Shown piece by piece: positions 50,449 to 58,386 of a DNA stretch of 64,000 nt. The DNA is from VGTK01 sp046327915 (GTDB lineage: Bacteria; Desulfobacterota; Binatia; UBA12015): the NCBI GenBank assembly GCA_046327915.1, contig JAXLXO010000005.1:124001-188000 (forward strand), read 5' to 3'. How positions within the stretch are numbered: position 1 is the stretch's first letter; the number at the start of each line of letters is the position of its first letter. The notes beneath the pieces are model-generated. The model saw only the letters and a list, made by a program, of their open reading frames with translations. It was not told where the DNA came from and did not search any database. The position numbers and the translations under genes are program-made.

Positions 50449-52074
50449 ATGGCACGACACGGCATGAGCGCTGTCGCAGGGCCACGTCGCAAGTTCTGGG
50501 GCTGGGGATACGAGGGCCACGGCCCGAACGAGGAGCAGCAGCGCAAGATCGCCGAGCTGCTCGCCGACCGCTTCGGACTCCCGTCCGTTCCCGAGCCGTT
50601 GCCCGCGCCGCGCGTCGCCGACCTTTCCCTGCGCGCGCCGCGCATCACGCCGCCGGCGAGCCTCGCTCCGCTGTGCTCGACCGACGCCGAGGATCGCGCC
50701 GGCCACACCTACGGCAAGTCGTTCCGCGACGTCGTGCGCGCGCTGGCGCGCGACTTCGCGAACCCGCCCGACGTGATCGCGCGCCCGCGCGACGAGAAGG
50801 ACGTCGCGGCGGTCCTCGACTGGTGCGACTCCGCGCGCGCGATCGCGATCCCGTACGGCGGCGGGTCGAGCGTCGTCGGCGGCACCGAGCCGCCGGCGGG
50901 CGATCGCCCCGTGGTCACGATCGACATGGAGCGCATGGGCCGCGTTCTGGAGATCGACCGCACGTCGCGTGCGGCGCGCATCGAGGCGGGCGTCTACGGG
51001 CCCGCGCTCGAGGACCAGCTGCGTCCGCACGGCCTGACGCTGCGCCACTTCCCGCAGTCGTTCGAGTTCAGCACGCTCGGCGGCTGGATCGCGACGCGCT
51101 CGGGCGGACACTTCGCGACGCTCTACACGCACATCGACGACTTCGTGGAGTCGCTGCGCGTCGTCACGCCGCGCGGAATCGTCGCGTCGCGGCGCCTGCC
51201 CGGCTCGGGCGCCGGTCCGAGCCCGGACCGCATGTTCATCGGCTCGGAGGGCATCCTCGGCATCATCACGGAAGCCTGGATGCGGCTGCAGGACCGGCCG
51301 CGCTGGCGTGCGTCGGCGTCGGTGAGCTTCAAGGACACGCTCGCCGGTGCCGAGGCGGTGCGCGCGATCTCGCAGTCGGGACTCGCGCCGACCAACTGCC
51401 GGCTGCTCGATCCCGGCGAGGCGATGACGGCAGGCGCCGGCGCGGGCGACGCGGCGATCCTCGTGATCGGCTTCGAGTCCGCGGACCACCGTCCCGACGC
51501 ATGGATGGCGCGCACGCTCGAGCTGTGCCGCGATCACGGCGGCGTCGTGGCGGACGGCGCCGGTGCGACGCGCGACGACGAGTCCGGCGGACGCGAGGGC
51601 GCGGTCGGCGCGTGGCGCAAGGCGTTCCTCGACGGCCCGTATCTGCGCGACACGCTGGCCGCGATCGGCATGGTGTCGGAGACCTTCGAGACCGCGATCA
51701 CCTGGGACCGCTTCCCCGAGTTCCACGCGGCGGTGACGTCGGCGACGCTCGACGCCGTGAAGCGCGTCTGCGGCGCGGGGCAGGTGAACTGCCGCTTCAC
51801 GCACGTCTACCCGGACGGGCCGGCGCCGTACTACTCGGTGATCGCGCCCGGCAAGCGCGGCTCGCAGCTGCAGCAGTGGGCGGAGATCAAGGCGGCGGCG
51901 TCCGAGGCGCTGATCTCGCACGGCGGCACGATCACGCACCACCACGCCGTCGGCCGCGACCACCGTCCCTGGTACGACCGCCAGCGCCCGGATCCGTTCG
52001 CGCGCGCTCTCGCCGCCGCGAAGCGCGAGCTCGACCCCAACCACATCCTGAATCCCGGCGTTCTGATGGACTGA
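50449..52074 (+). CDS. FAD-binding oxidase of the alkylglycerone-phosphate synthase (AGPS) type
   Basis: The 541-residue protein opens FWGWGYEGHGPNEEQQRKIA, matching AGPS (WGW). The FAD_binding_4 loop is PYGGGSSVVGG near residue 140, then FPQSFEFSTLGGWIATRSGG (AGPS-like PQS.E.ST.GGWIATRS), and FIGSEGILGIITEAWMRL. The AGPS triple histidine appears as THHHAVGRDHRPW near the C-terminal end, and LDPNHILNPG is the standard FAD_oxidase_C end. Such enzymes make ether lipids by swapping the acyl of acyl-DHAP for a fatty alcohol. ATG 50449 or 50464 may be used. An ether-lipid role here is likely from the motifs but unproven. Confidence 0.88.
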   Translation: MARHGMSAVAGPRRKFWGWGYEGHGPNEEQQRKIAELLADRFGLPSVPEPLPAPRVADLSLRAPRITPPASLAPLCSTDAEDRAGHTYGKSFRDVVRALARDFANPPDVIARPRDEKDVAAVLDWCDSARAIAIPYGGGSSVVGGTEPPAGDRPVVTIDMERMGRVLEIDRTSRAARIEAGVYGPALEDQLRPHGLTLRHFPQSFEFSTLGGWIATRSGGHFATLYTHIDDFVESLRVVTPRGIVASRRLPGSGAGPSPDRMFIGSEGILGIITEAWMRLQDRPRWRASASVSFKDTLAGAEAVRAISQSGLAPTNCRLLDPGEAMTAGAGAGDAAILVIGFESADHRPDAWMARTLELCRDHGGVVADGAGATRDDESGGREGAVGAWRKAFLDGPYLRDTLAAIGMVSETFETAITWDRFPEFHAAVTSATLDAVKRVCGAGQVNCRFTHVYPDGPAPYYSVIAPGKRGSQLQQWAEIKAAASEALISHGGTITHHHAVGRDHRPWYDRQRPDPFARALAAAKRELDPNHILNPGVLMD

Positions 52075-52190
52075 TCGCAACGAGGGGGCACGCGCCCCCT
52101 CGCTCCACGCGGCGAAGCCGCGCGGAGCCTCACTCCCCGCGCTCGCTTCGCTCGGCCGCGCGCTGCGCGCGCGGAGGGGCGACTTGTCGC
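52075..52190. repeat. cluster of GC-rich stem-loops (repetitive intergenic palindrome-like)
   Basis: The gap between two plus-strand genes contains consecutive inverted repeats: CGAGGGGGC/GCCCCCTCG (52081-52089 and 52094-52102), then GCTCC-CGCGGC/GCCGCG-GGAGC (52102-52128), then the palindromic run GCTCGCTTCGCTCGG and GCGCGC tracts to about 52185. It resembles the REP/BIME-like sequences of GC-rich genomes and may end transcription of the AGPS-like gene. Confidence 0.6.
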
Positions 52191-52240
52191 GCCGGCCGAC
52201 GGCGGGGTAGGTTCCGCCGCGCAGCGGGGGACGAGACCAG

Positions 52241-52882
52241 ATGCCGATCGAACTGAAGGACATCCTGCAGCCCAAGACCACGGCGGTGATCACCGTCGAG
52301 TGCCAGCGCGGCGTGATCGGCAGCGGCGGTCCGTTGTCGGCGCTCGCCGACGCGGTGCGCGACAGCGGCCTCGTGCCGCGCGCGGCGAGCGTGCTCGACG
52401 CGGCGCGCGCGACCGGTACGACGGTCATGCACGGCACGGTCGTGCGGCGCGCCGACGGCGGCGGCACGACCGCGAACTGCCGTCTCTTCGCCGTGACCCG
52501 CAAGTCGAAGGGGCCGGGGCTCCTCGCCGGCAGCGAGCAGCAGAAGATCATCCCCGAGTTCGGACCCGGCGAGAACGACTACTTCGTGCCGCGACATCAC
52601 GGCGTGTCGCTGTTCCACGACACCGAGCTCGACTCGCTGCTGCGCAGCCTCGGCGTGCGCACCATCGTCCTGCTCGGCGTGAGCCTCAACATCGCGCTGC
52701 TCGGCACGACCATCGAGGCCGTGAACCGCGGCTACCAGGTGGTGATGCCGCGCGACGGCGTGACCGGAACGCCGCCCGAGTACGCCGAGATGGTGCTCGA
52801 GCACACGGTGCGCATGCTGGCGACCGTGACGACCTGCGCGGAGATCGTCGACGCGCTGAACGGAAAGGGAGCCTCCTCGTGA
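52241..52882 (+). CDS. isochorismatase-fold (cysteine-hydrolase-like) protein lacking the catalytic residues
   Basis: The 213-residue protein has the isochorismatase/cysteine-hydrolase fold: AVITVECQRGVIGSGG aligns with the usual VIDMQxxF strand, VVRRADGGGTTANCRLF, FGPGENDYFVPRHHGVSLFH, and VLLGVSLNIALLGTTIEAVN. The normal catalytic Asp (first motif), Lys and Cys (third motif, VxxxC) are Glu, Arg/His and Ala. Standard cysteine hydrolysis is therefore unlikely. The residues form a consistent pattern, so this may be a recognised inactive or different-chemistry subfamily rather than decay. The stop overlaps the following acyl-CoA dehydrogenase start by four bases (GTGA). Function unknown. Confidence 0.8.
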   Translation: MPIELKDILQPKTTAVITVECQRGVIGSGGPLSALADAVRDSGLVPRAASVLDAARATGTTVMHGTVVRRADGGGTTANCRLFAVTRKSKGPGLLAGSEQQKIIPEFGPGENDYFVPRHHGVSLFHDTELDSLLRSLGVRTIVLLGVSLNIALLGTTIEAVNRGYQVVMPRDGVTGTPPEYAEMVLEHTVRMLATVTTCAEIVDALNGKGASS

Positions 52883-54021
52883 GCGATCTGGTCCTGACGG
52901 AGGAGCAGCAGCTGCTGCAGAGCACCGCCGCCGACTTCGCCCGGCAGAGCCTGCCGGTGTCGCGTCTGCGCGCGCTGCGCGAGACCGGCGACGGCTTCTC
53001 GCGCGACCTGTGGCGCGAGATGGGAAACCTCGGCTGGCCCGGCATGCTGCTGCCCGAGGAGTACGGCGGGCTCGGGCTCGGCTACGCCGACGCGGTGGTC
53101 GTCCTCGAGGAGCTGGGCAAGGTTCTCGCGCCGGAGCCGTTCCTCTCGACCGTCCTGCTCGCCGGCAACGCGGTTCTGCTCGGCGGCAGCGCGGCGCAGA
53201 AGCAGGAGATCCTGCCGCGCGTCGCGAGCGGCGAGGCGGTTCTGGCGTTCGCGCACCACGAGCCGCGCGCGCGCCACCGCATGCACCACGTCACGACGCG
53301 CGCCGCGGCGCAGTCCGACGGCAGCTTCACGATCAGCGGCGTCAAGGACGTCGTGCTCGACGGCGCCGCCGCGGAGCGTCTGGTCGTCAGCGTGCGCACG
53401 TCGGGCGGCAACGACGACCGCGACGGCATCTCGCTCTTCCTCGTCGACCCGCACGCGCCCGGCGTCACGGTGACGCGACAGCAGCTGGTCGACCACCGCT
53501 CCGCGGCGCTGGTCAAGCTCGACGGCGTCAAGGTCCCCGCGGACGCGCAGATCGGCACGCTCGGCAAGGGCGCGGACGTGGTCGACGCGACCCTCGACCG
53601 CGCCACCGTGGGCCTCTGCGCCGAGATGCTCGGCGGCATGGTGCGCGCGGCCGAGATGACGTTCGCGTACCTCAAGGAGCGCAAGCAGTTCGGCGTCGTC
53701 ATCGGGACGTTCCAGGCGCTGAAGCACCGTGCGGCGCGCATGTTCATCGAGATCGAGCTCGGACGCTCGGTCGTGATGGCGGCCGCGCGCGCGCTCGACG
53801 AGGGCGCGCGGGACACGGCCATGCTGGTGTCGGTCGCGAAGGCGCGCCTGTCGGAGGGCTACGTGCTGGTCGCCAGCGAGGCGGTGCAGATGCACGGCGG
53901 CATCGGCATGACCGACGAGCACGACGTCGGCTTCTACCTGAAGCGCGCGCGTGCGGCGGAGATCCTGCTCGGCGACGCCCCGTACCACCGCGACCGCTAC
54001 GCGAAGCTTCAGAGTTACTGA
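52879..54021 (+). CDS. acyl-CoA dehydrogenase-like protein, FadE type lacking the usual catalytic Glu
   Basis: The 380-residue protein has the ACAD fold: LTEEQQLLQSTAADFARQSL, LGWPGMLLPEEYGGLGLGY, LKERKQFGVVIGTFQALKHR, and VQMHGGIGMTDEHDVGFYL. The C-terminal helix reads RAAEILLGDAPYHRDRYAKL, with Gly-Asp where most ACADs carry the catalytic Glu. The region 175-190 is also degenerate relative to the CTEPxxGSD motif (AFAHHEPRARHRMHHVT). This resembles the non-catalytic or FAD-partner subunit of the alpha2beta2 FadE enzymes used in sterol side-chain degradation in actinobacteria. No partner gene is adjacent in this window. GTG 52879 overlaps the upstream stop, so it is coupled to the isochorismatase-fold gene. 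Confidence 0.8.
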   Translation: MSDLVLTEEQQLLQSTAADFARQSLPVSRLRALRETGDGFSRDLWREMGNLGWPGMLLPEEYGGLGLGYADAVVVLEELGKVLAPEPFLSTVLLAGNAVLLGGSAAQKQEILPRVASGEAVLAFAHHEPRARHRMHHVTTRAAAQSDGSFTISGVKDVVLDGAAAERLVVSVRTSGGNDDRDGISLFLVDPHAPGVTVTRQQLVDHRSAALVKLDGVKVPADAQIGTLGKGADVVDATLDRATVGLCAEMLGGMVRAAEMTFAYLKERKQFGVVIGTFQALKHRAARMFIEIELGRSVVMAAARALDEGARDTAMLVSVAKARLSEGYVLVASEAVQMHGGIGMTDEHDVGFYLKRARAAEILLGDAPYHRDRYAKLQSY

Positions 54022-54818
54022 GCGGCAGGCGCACCGATCGCGAAGGTCAGCGACGCCCAGAAGCTCTCCCACTGGGCGTCGTCGCCGGGCGGCAGCGCGA
54101 CCATGTGCACCGCCTTCACGAGCCAGGGGCCGCCGACCGCGAGCGGAAGCGCGACGCGTCCGGACGCGTCGGTGCGCGCGGCGACGTTCGCCGTCGAACT
54201 GCTCGCGCTGAGCGCGCTCACCAGCACGTCCGCGATCGGCTGACCGTCGTAGGTCAGGCGCAGCGGCAGCGCGTCGCCCGGCGCGAGTGACGCCGGGCTC
54301 TTCTCCGCCACCAGCTCGAGCGTCAACCCCAGGGGAGCGTCCGCGCCGGACACCGGCGGCTTGCCGGCCGCGAGCAGCGTCTTCGCGCAGCGCGAGAAGC
54401 GCTCCTTGGCGGGCTTGTCGGTCTCGCCGCGTGCGGCGCGCAGGCTCGCGATGCGCTGCAGCCCTTCCGCCTCGAGGTACGACGCGAACTTCCCCGGCTC
54501 GAGCTCGACGCTGCTCGCGCGGCCGCGGTAGCCGACGACGTGCAGACCCGGCTTCTTCGGCGTGACGAGGCCCGCCGGGTCGAGGCCGTCGCGTCCGGCG
54601 ACGGGCTGCGTTCCCTCGGGACCGGTCATCGCGAAGCTGGTGGTCATCGCGTCGTTGCGCGGCAGCGACTCGCCGGCGAGGCGCTCGCCGACCAGCAGGC
54701 GCAGCGTCACGACGTCGCCGGGCTGCGGCGCATACGAGGACGGCTCGATCCAGAAGTCGTGCGCGAGCGCGGAAGGCGCGAGCAGCGCGAGCAGAAACAG
54801 GGCGAGAACGGTTCGCAT
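54015..54818 (-). CDS. DUF4198 periplasmic protein
   Basis: The 267-residue protein has a signal peptide (TVLALFLLALLAPSALAHDF) ending in AHDFWIEP, the typical start of DUF4198 proteins (AHxxWxxP). Further on it has PGDVVTLRLLVGERLAGE and GLHVVGYRGRASSVELEPGK, an Ig-like strand pair, and FASYLEAEGLQRIAS. DUF4198 proteins are periplasmic and often linked to metal (Ni/Co) uptake. The mature N-terminal His could bind metal after cleavage, as in such proteins. Its last seven bases overlap the end of the convergent acyl-CoA dehydrogenase gene. Confidence 0.85.
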   Translation of the reverse strand: MRTVLALFLLALLAPSALAHDFWIEPSSYAPQPGDVVTLRLLVGERLAGESLPRNDAMTTSFAMTGPEGTQPVAGRDGLDPAGLVTPKKPGLHVVGYRGRASSVELEPGKFASYLEAEGLQRIASLRAARGETDKPAKERFSRCAKTLLAAGKPPVSGADAPLGLTLELVAEKSPASLAPGDALPLRLTYDGQPIADVLVSALSASSSTANVAARTDASGRVALPLAVGGPWLVKAVHMVALPPGDDAQWESFWASLTFAIGAPAAQ

Positions 54819-54858
54819 GGCTCCCTCGGGCAGTACGGAGGCGGGGCGCGGATGGATC

Positions 54859-55455
54859 TCAGCCGCGGTCGCGCCGCCGCGTGCAGAGGATCATGCCCGA
54901 CCCGCACGCGAGCTCGACCGCCACGAGATCGGGATGTCCCAGCAGCGTCGCGCGGACGCGCACGGTGTGGCGCTCGTGCGCGTCGTCCATCCATGCGGGC
55001 GGCGTCATGTCGTCGACCAGCAGCAGCCCGCCCGGGCGGAGCGCCGCGATCGTGCGGTCGAGGCCGACCCACTTGCCGCCCTGCGCGTCGGCGAAGATCA
55101 GGTCGAAGCGTCCGTGCTCGCCGAGCACGTCCAGCACGTCGGCGACGCGCAGCGTGAGCCACGACGGCCAGTTCGCCTCGCGCGCGATCGCGGATGCGTT
55201 GGCGTCGAGGTCGACCGACGTCACGCGGACGTCGTCGCGCGCGCCGAGCCCGTGCACGATCCACGACGTGCCCGCGCCGACGCCGGTACCCATCTCGAGA
55301 ATCGCTCCGTTCGCGGGCACGGACGCCGCGAGCGCGGCAAGCAGGCGGCCCACCTCGGGCTCGCACGACAGCGTGAAGCCATGCCGCCGCGCGCGCTCGT
55401 ACGACGCGGCGACGGCGGCCGGCACGTCGGACGCGGGCTCGGGTGTCGGCTGCAT
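54859..55455 (-). CDS. SAM-dependent O-methyltransferase-like protein
   Basis: The 198-residue protein has the class I methyltransferase fold: motif I ILEMGTGVGAGTSWIVHGL, DLDANASAIAREANW as the Glu/Asp loop, FDLIFADAQGGKW (motif IV region) and LRPGGLLLVDDM. It fits methyltransferase_24/O-methyltransferase (catechol-type) families. Start ATG 55455 is chosen from the domain boundary. It lies 48 bases downstream of the FAD monooxygenase gene on the same strand, so methylation of a hydroxylated aromatic product is a reasonable but unproven role. Confidence 0.85.
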   Translation of the reverse strand: MQPTPEPASDVPAAVAASYERARRHGFTLSCEPEVGRLLAALAASVPANGAILEMGTGVGAGTSWIVHGLGARDDVRVTSVDLDANASAIAREANWPSWLTLRVADVLDVLGEHGRFDLIFADAQGGKWVGLDRTIAALRPGGLLLVDDMTPPAWMDDAHERHTVRVRATLLGHPDLVAVELACGSGMILCTRRRDRG

Positions 55456-55503
55456 CGCCGCACCAGAGCCCGCAATCGGCGCGCGGCGCAAGGGCCGCGA
55501 TTC

Positions 55504-57174
55504 TCAGCTCGTGGACGCGACCGGCACGAAGTGCAGGTCGAGGTGCGCCAGCAGATGCTCCTCGTCGGCGGGCAGAGCGCGGAACGAGACGTAGCCGTCG
55601 GGGCGCACGAGGCAGAGCGATTCGGCCGTCGCGGCGTAGCGCCTGTGCAGCGCGAGCTCCGGGTCGTGCAGCACGCGCATGGCAGCGGGCACGACGGCGC
55701 CGGGCACGGCATCGGGCAGGACGAGAAGCGGCTCCACCAGCGTACCGAAGCGGTGCTCGACTGCGTTGGCGATCCCCACGAGGTGCCCGACGCGTGCGGC
55801 ATCGGGCTCGGGACCCGTGAGCAGCACGAGCGTGTGCCGCGTTCCGTCGAGGGCCGCGAAGAGCGTCGTCGGCGCGCCCGTGGCGGGCTCGACGAGCGGT
55901 GCATCGACCGCGCGCGCGCCCGGCAGGACGCCGCCGCCGAGCAGCCACGCGTGTGCGCCCGGACCGCGGTGCTCGCCGTTCAGCGGGCTCGCGGGATAGT
56001 CCACGGCGAGTTCGGTGAGCGTCGCCTTGAAGCGCGCCTGCACGAACTCGAGCGACGCGATCAGCGGCACCAGGTGATTGCGCAGGCTCTGTGCGACCGG
56101 GTTGCGCAGCGTCGCGACGCGCGTCATCGCGCCCGCGTTGCGCAGCACGCGATCGCCGATCTCGCTGCGCTCGACGTCGAACGTGTCGAGCAGCGCGTCG
56201 CGCGCGCGGCCCGACTTCACCAGCGCGAGCTTCCAGCCGAGGTTGCAGATGTCCTGCATGCCGGTGTTCATGCCCTGCCCGCCGGCGGGGCTGTGCACGT
56301 GCGCCGCGTCGCCCGCGAAGAGCACGCGCCCGTGACGGTAGTGCGCGAGCTTGCGCTCGTTGATGCGGAATCCCGACAGCCACACGGGATCCTTCAGGGC
56401 GAGGCCGCCGGGACCGCGCTCGTCGAGCAGCGCCTGCGCCTGTGCGAGCGTCGGCGTCTCCGGCTGCGCGAGCTCGGGGTGCGGACCGATGTCGGCGATC
56501 ATGCGGAAGCGTCCGCCGATCATCGGGAACATCGCGAGCACGCCGCGCTCGTGCCAGTAGAGCGAGATCTCGTCGGTCGCGATCGCACCCGCGACGTGGA
56601 CGTCGGCGAGGATCCAGTCGTCGGGCTCGGCGTTGCCGGCGAACTCGAGACCGAGCTGGTGGCGCACCGTGCTGTGCGCGCCGTCGCACGCCACCAGCCA
56701 CGGCGTGCGGATCGACTCCTCGCGTCCGTCGGCGTGCACGAGCGTCGCGCCGACGTCGGCGGCGTCCGGCGTGATCGTGCGGACCTCTACGCGTCGTTCG
56801 ATCTTCACGCCGAGCGACGTGACCCACTCCTCGAGCAGGCGCTCGGTGTCGCTCTGCGGGATCATCAGCGCGAACGGGTAGGGGCTGTCGATGTCGTCGA
56901 GCGTCGCGTGCACCAGGCGCTTGCCGTGGCCGTAGAGGCTCGCGCCGTGCGCGCGGATGCCGACGTCGAGGAAGCGTCCGGCTCCGCCGAGGCCGTCGAG
57001 CAATTCGAGCGTGCGGCTCCACAGCACGAGCGCCTTGGACTTGTCGGTGCGGCTCTCGTTGCGATCGACGATCCGGCAACGCACGCCGTTGCGCGTCAGC
57101 GCGAGCGCGGCGGTCAGGCCCACCGGTCCCGCTCCGACGATCAGCACCTCTCCCTCAGTCCCCTCGTCCGCCAT
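55504..57174 (-). CDS. FAD-dependent aromatic monooxygenase (PheA/TfdB/PgaE-type)
   Basis: The 556-residue flavoprotein has the three class A monooxygenase fingerprints: GxGxxG in VLIVGAGPVGLTAALALTRN, the DG motif ACDGAHSTVRHQLGL, and the GD motif GRVLFAGDAAHVHSPAGGQG. The C-terminal ~150 residues form a thioredoxin-like domain. Such enzymes hydroxylate phenols, polyketides or similar rings using NAD(P)H and O2. The start is ATG 57174, with GGGGGA as ribosome site. It is divergent from the D-2-hydroxyacid dehydrogenase (150 bases between starts) and upstream of the methyltransferase gene. The substrate cannot be named. Confidence 0.93.
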   Translation of the reverse strand: MADEGTEGEVLIVGAGPVGLTAALALTRNGVRCRIVDRNESRTDKSKALVLWSRTLELLDGLGGAGRFLDVGIRAHGASLYGHGKRLVHATLDDIDSPYPFALMIPQSDTERLLEEWVTSLGVKIERRVEVRTITPDAADVGATLVHADGREESIRTPWLVACDGAHSTVRHQLGLEFAGNAEPDDWILADVHVAGAIATDEISLYWHERGVLAMFPMIGGRFRMIADIGPHPELAQPETPTLAQAQALLDERGPGGLALKDPVWLSGFRINERKLAHYRHGRVLFAGDAAHVHSPAGGQGMNTGMQDICNLGWKLALVKSGRARDALLDTFDVERSEIGDRVLRNAGAMTRVATLRNPVAQSLRNHLVPLIASLEFVQARFKATLTELAVDYPASPLNGEHRGPGAHAWLLGGGVLPGARAVDAPLVEPATGAPTTLFAALDGTRHTLVLLTGPEPDAARVGHLVGIANAVEHRFGTLVEPLLVLPDAVPGAVVPAAMRVLHDPELALHRRYAATAESLCLVRPDGYVSFRALPADEEHLLAHLDLHFVPVASTS

Positions 57175-57324
57175 GGCCGTCCCCCTCTTCCGTCGATCCA
57201 CGAGTGCATCGGACTTGCAAGAGGGAACGTTGAGCAGCGCCGCGGGGCGCGGCCGGGATTGCGCGCCTCGACGTGCGGCGCGATACCGTCGGCGGATGAC
57301 GCGAGGCGCCCTGCGAAAGGACGG

Positions 57325-58266
57325 ATGGCGATGAACCAGCATCTGCGCGTGCTCTCGCAATTGCCGATCGACCGGCTCGCGCGCGTGCCGCACGAGCTGC
57401 CCGACGTCGAGGTGGTGACGATCTCCGACCGCGACGATCTGCCGCCCGACCTGCGCGGCGACGTGCTGGTGACGTACACCTGGGGCGCACCGAACATCGC
57501 GCAGGTGGTGCAGCGCGGCGTGCGCTGGATCCACACCATCGGCACCGGCGTCGACCGCTTCCCGTTCGACGTCGTCGGCGACCGCGTCCTCACGTGCTCG
57601 CGGGGTGCCAGCGCGGTGCCGATCGCGGAGTGGGTTCTCGCCGTGATGCTCGCGTTCGAGAAGCGCCTGCCCGAGACCTGGATCCACGAGCCCGCGCAGT
57701 GGCGGCGCCTGCAGCTCGGCGGGCTGCGCGGACGCACGCTCGGTCTGCTCGGGCTCGGCGGCATCGGCAGCGCGGTCGCGGAGCGCGCGCTGCCGTTCGG
57801 CATGGAGGTGGTGGCGTCGCGCCGGACGAGTGCGCCGTCACCGATCGCCGGTGTCGAGCTTCTCGGGTCGATCGACGACGTGATCGCGCGTGCGGACCAT
57901 CTGGTGCTGGCGCTGCCGTCGACACCCGAGACGCGACACGTGATCGGTGCCGCGTCGCTCGCGCGCGTCAAGCACGGCGTCCACCTGGTGAACGTCGCGC
58001 GCGGCACGCTGATCGACCAGGAGGCATTGCGCGTCGCGCTCGACGACGGACGAGTCGCCTGCGCGTCGCTCGACACCGCCGACCCCGAGCCGCTGCTCGA
58101 GGGCCACTGGCTCTACACGCACCCGCGCGTCCGGCTGAGTCCGCACGTGTCGTGGAGCATGCCCGGCGCGCTCGAGGTGTTCGTCGAGGCCTTCGTCGAC
58201 AATCTGCGCCGCTTCCGCACCGGGCTGCCGCTGCACGGCGTCGTCGACGTGCAGCGCGGGTACTGA
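57325..58266 (+). CDS. D-2-hydroxyacid dehydrogenase (NAD(P)-dependent)
   Basis: The 313-residue protein is a D-isomer 2-hydroxyacid dehydrogenase. The nucleotide site is LGLLGLGGIGSAVAERAL near residue 135. The catalytic Arg is in LVNVARGTLIDQEAL, the Glu in TADPEPLLEGH and the His in RVRLSPHVSWSMPG. The HTIGTGVDRFPF start matches phosphoglycerate-dehydrogenase relatives of the ghrA/GhrB type. ATGs at 57325 and 57331 are both possible, with AAAGG upstream. It oxidises or reduces a 2-hydroxy/2-oxo acid; the true substrate is unknown. A 17-bp hairpin follows. Confidence 0.92.
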   Translation: MAMNQHLRVLSQLPIDRLARVPHELPDVEVVTISDRDDLPPDLRGDVLVTYTWGAPNIAQVVQRGVRWIHTIGTGVDRFPFDVVGDRVLTCSRGASAVPIAEWVLAVMLAFEKRLPETWIHEPAQWRRLQLGGLRGRTLGLLGLGGIGSAVAERALPFGMEVVASRRTSAPSPIAGVELLGSIDDVIARADHLVLALPSTPETRHVIGAASLARVKHGVHLVNVARGTLIDQEALRVALDDGRVACASLDTADPEPLLEGHWLYTHPRVRLSPHVSWSMPGALEVFVEAFVDNLRRFRTGLPLHGVVDVQRGY

Positions 58267-58310
58267 GGCCGCGCGGAGAGGCGGGCCGGCGGTCCAGCCG
58301 GCGAATTGGA

Positions 58311-58348
58311 AAATGCGGGGCGGCCGTCTGCACGGCCGCCCCGCATTT
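58311..58348. terminator. 17-bp perfect hairpin between convergent genes
   Basis: AAATGCGGGGCGGCCGT (58311-58327) and ACGGCCGCCCCGCATTT (58332-58348) are exact complements with a CTGC loop. The stem begins 44 bases after the dehydrogenase stop and ends 38 bases before the end of the opposite-strand gene at 58387. A short A/T run closes the stem on each side. It is a bidirectional terminator candidate. Confidence 0.82.
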
Positions 58349-58386
58349 CGTCCGCTCGGAATGGACGTCGAGCGGGCGCTGGAAAC

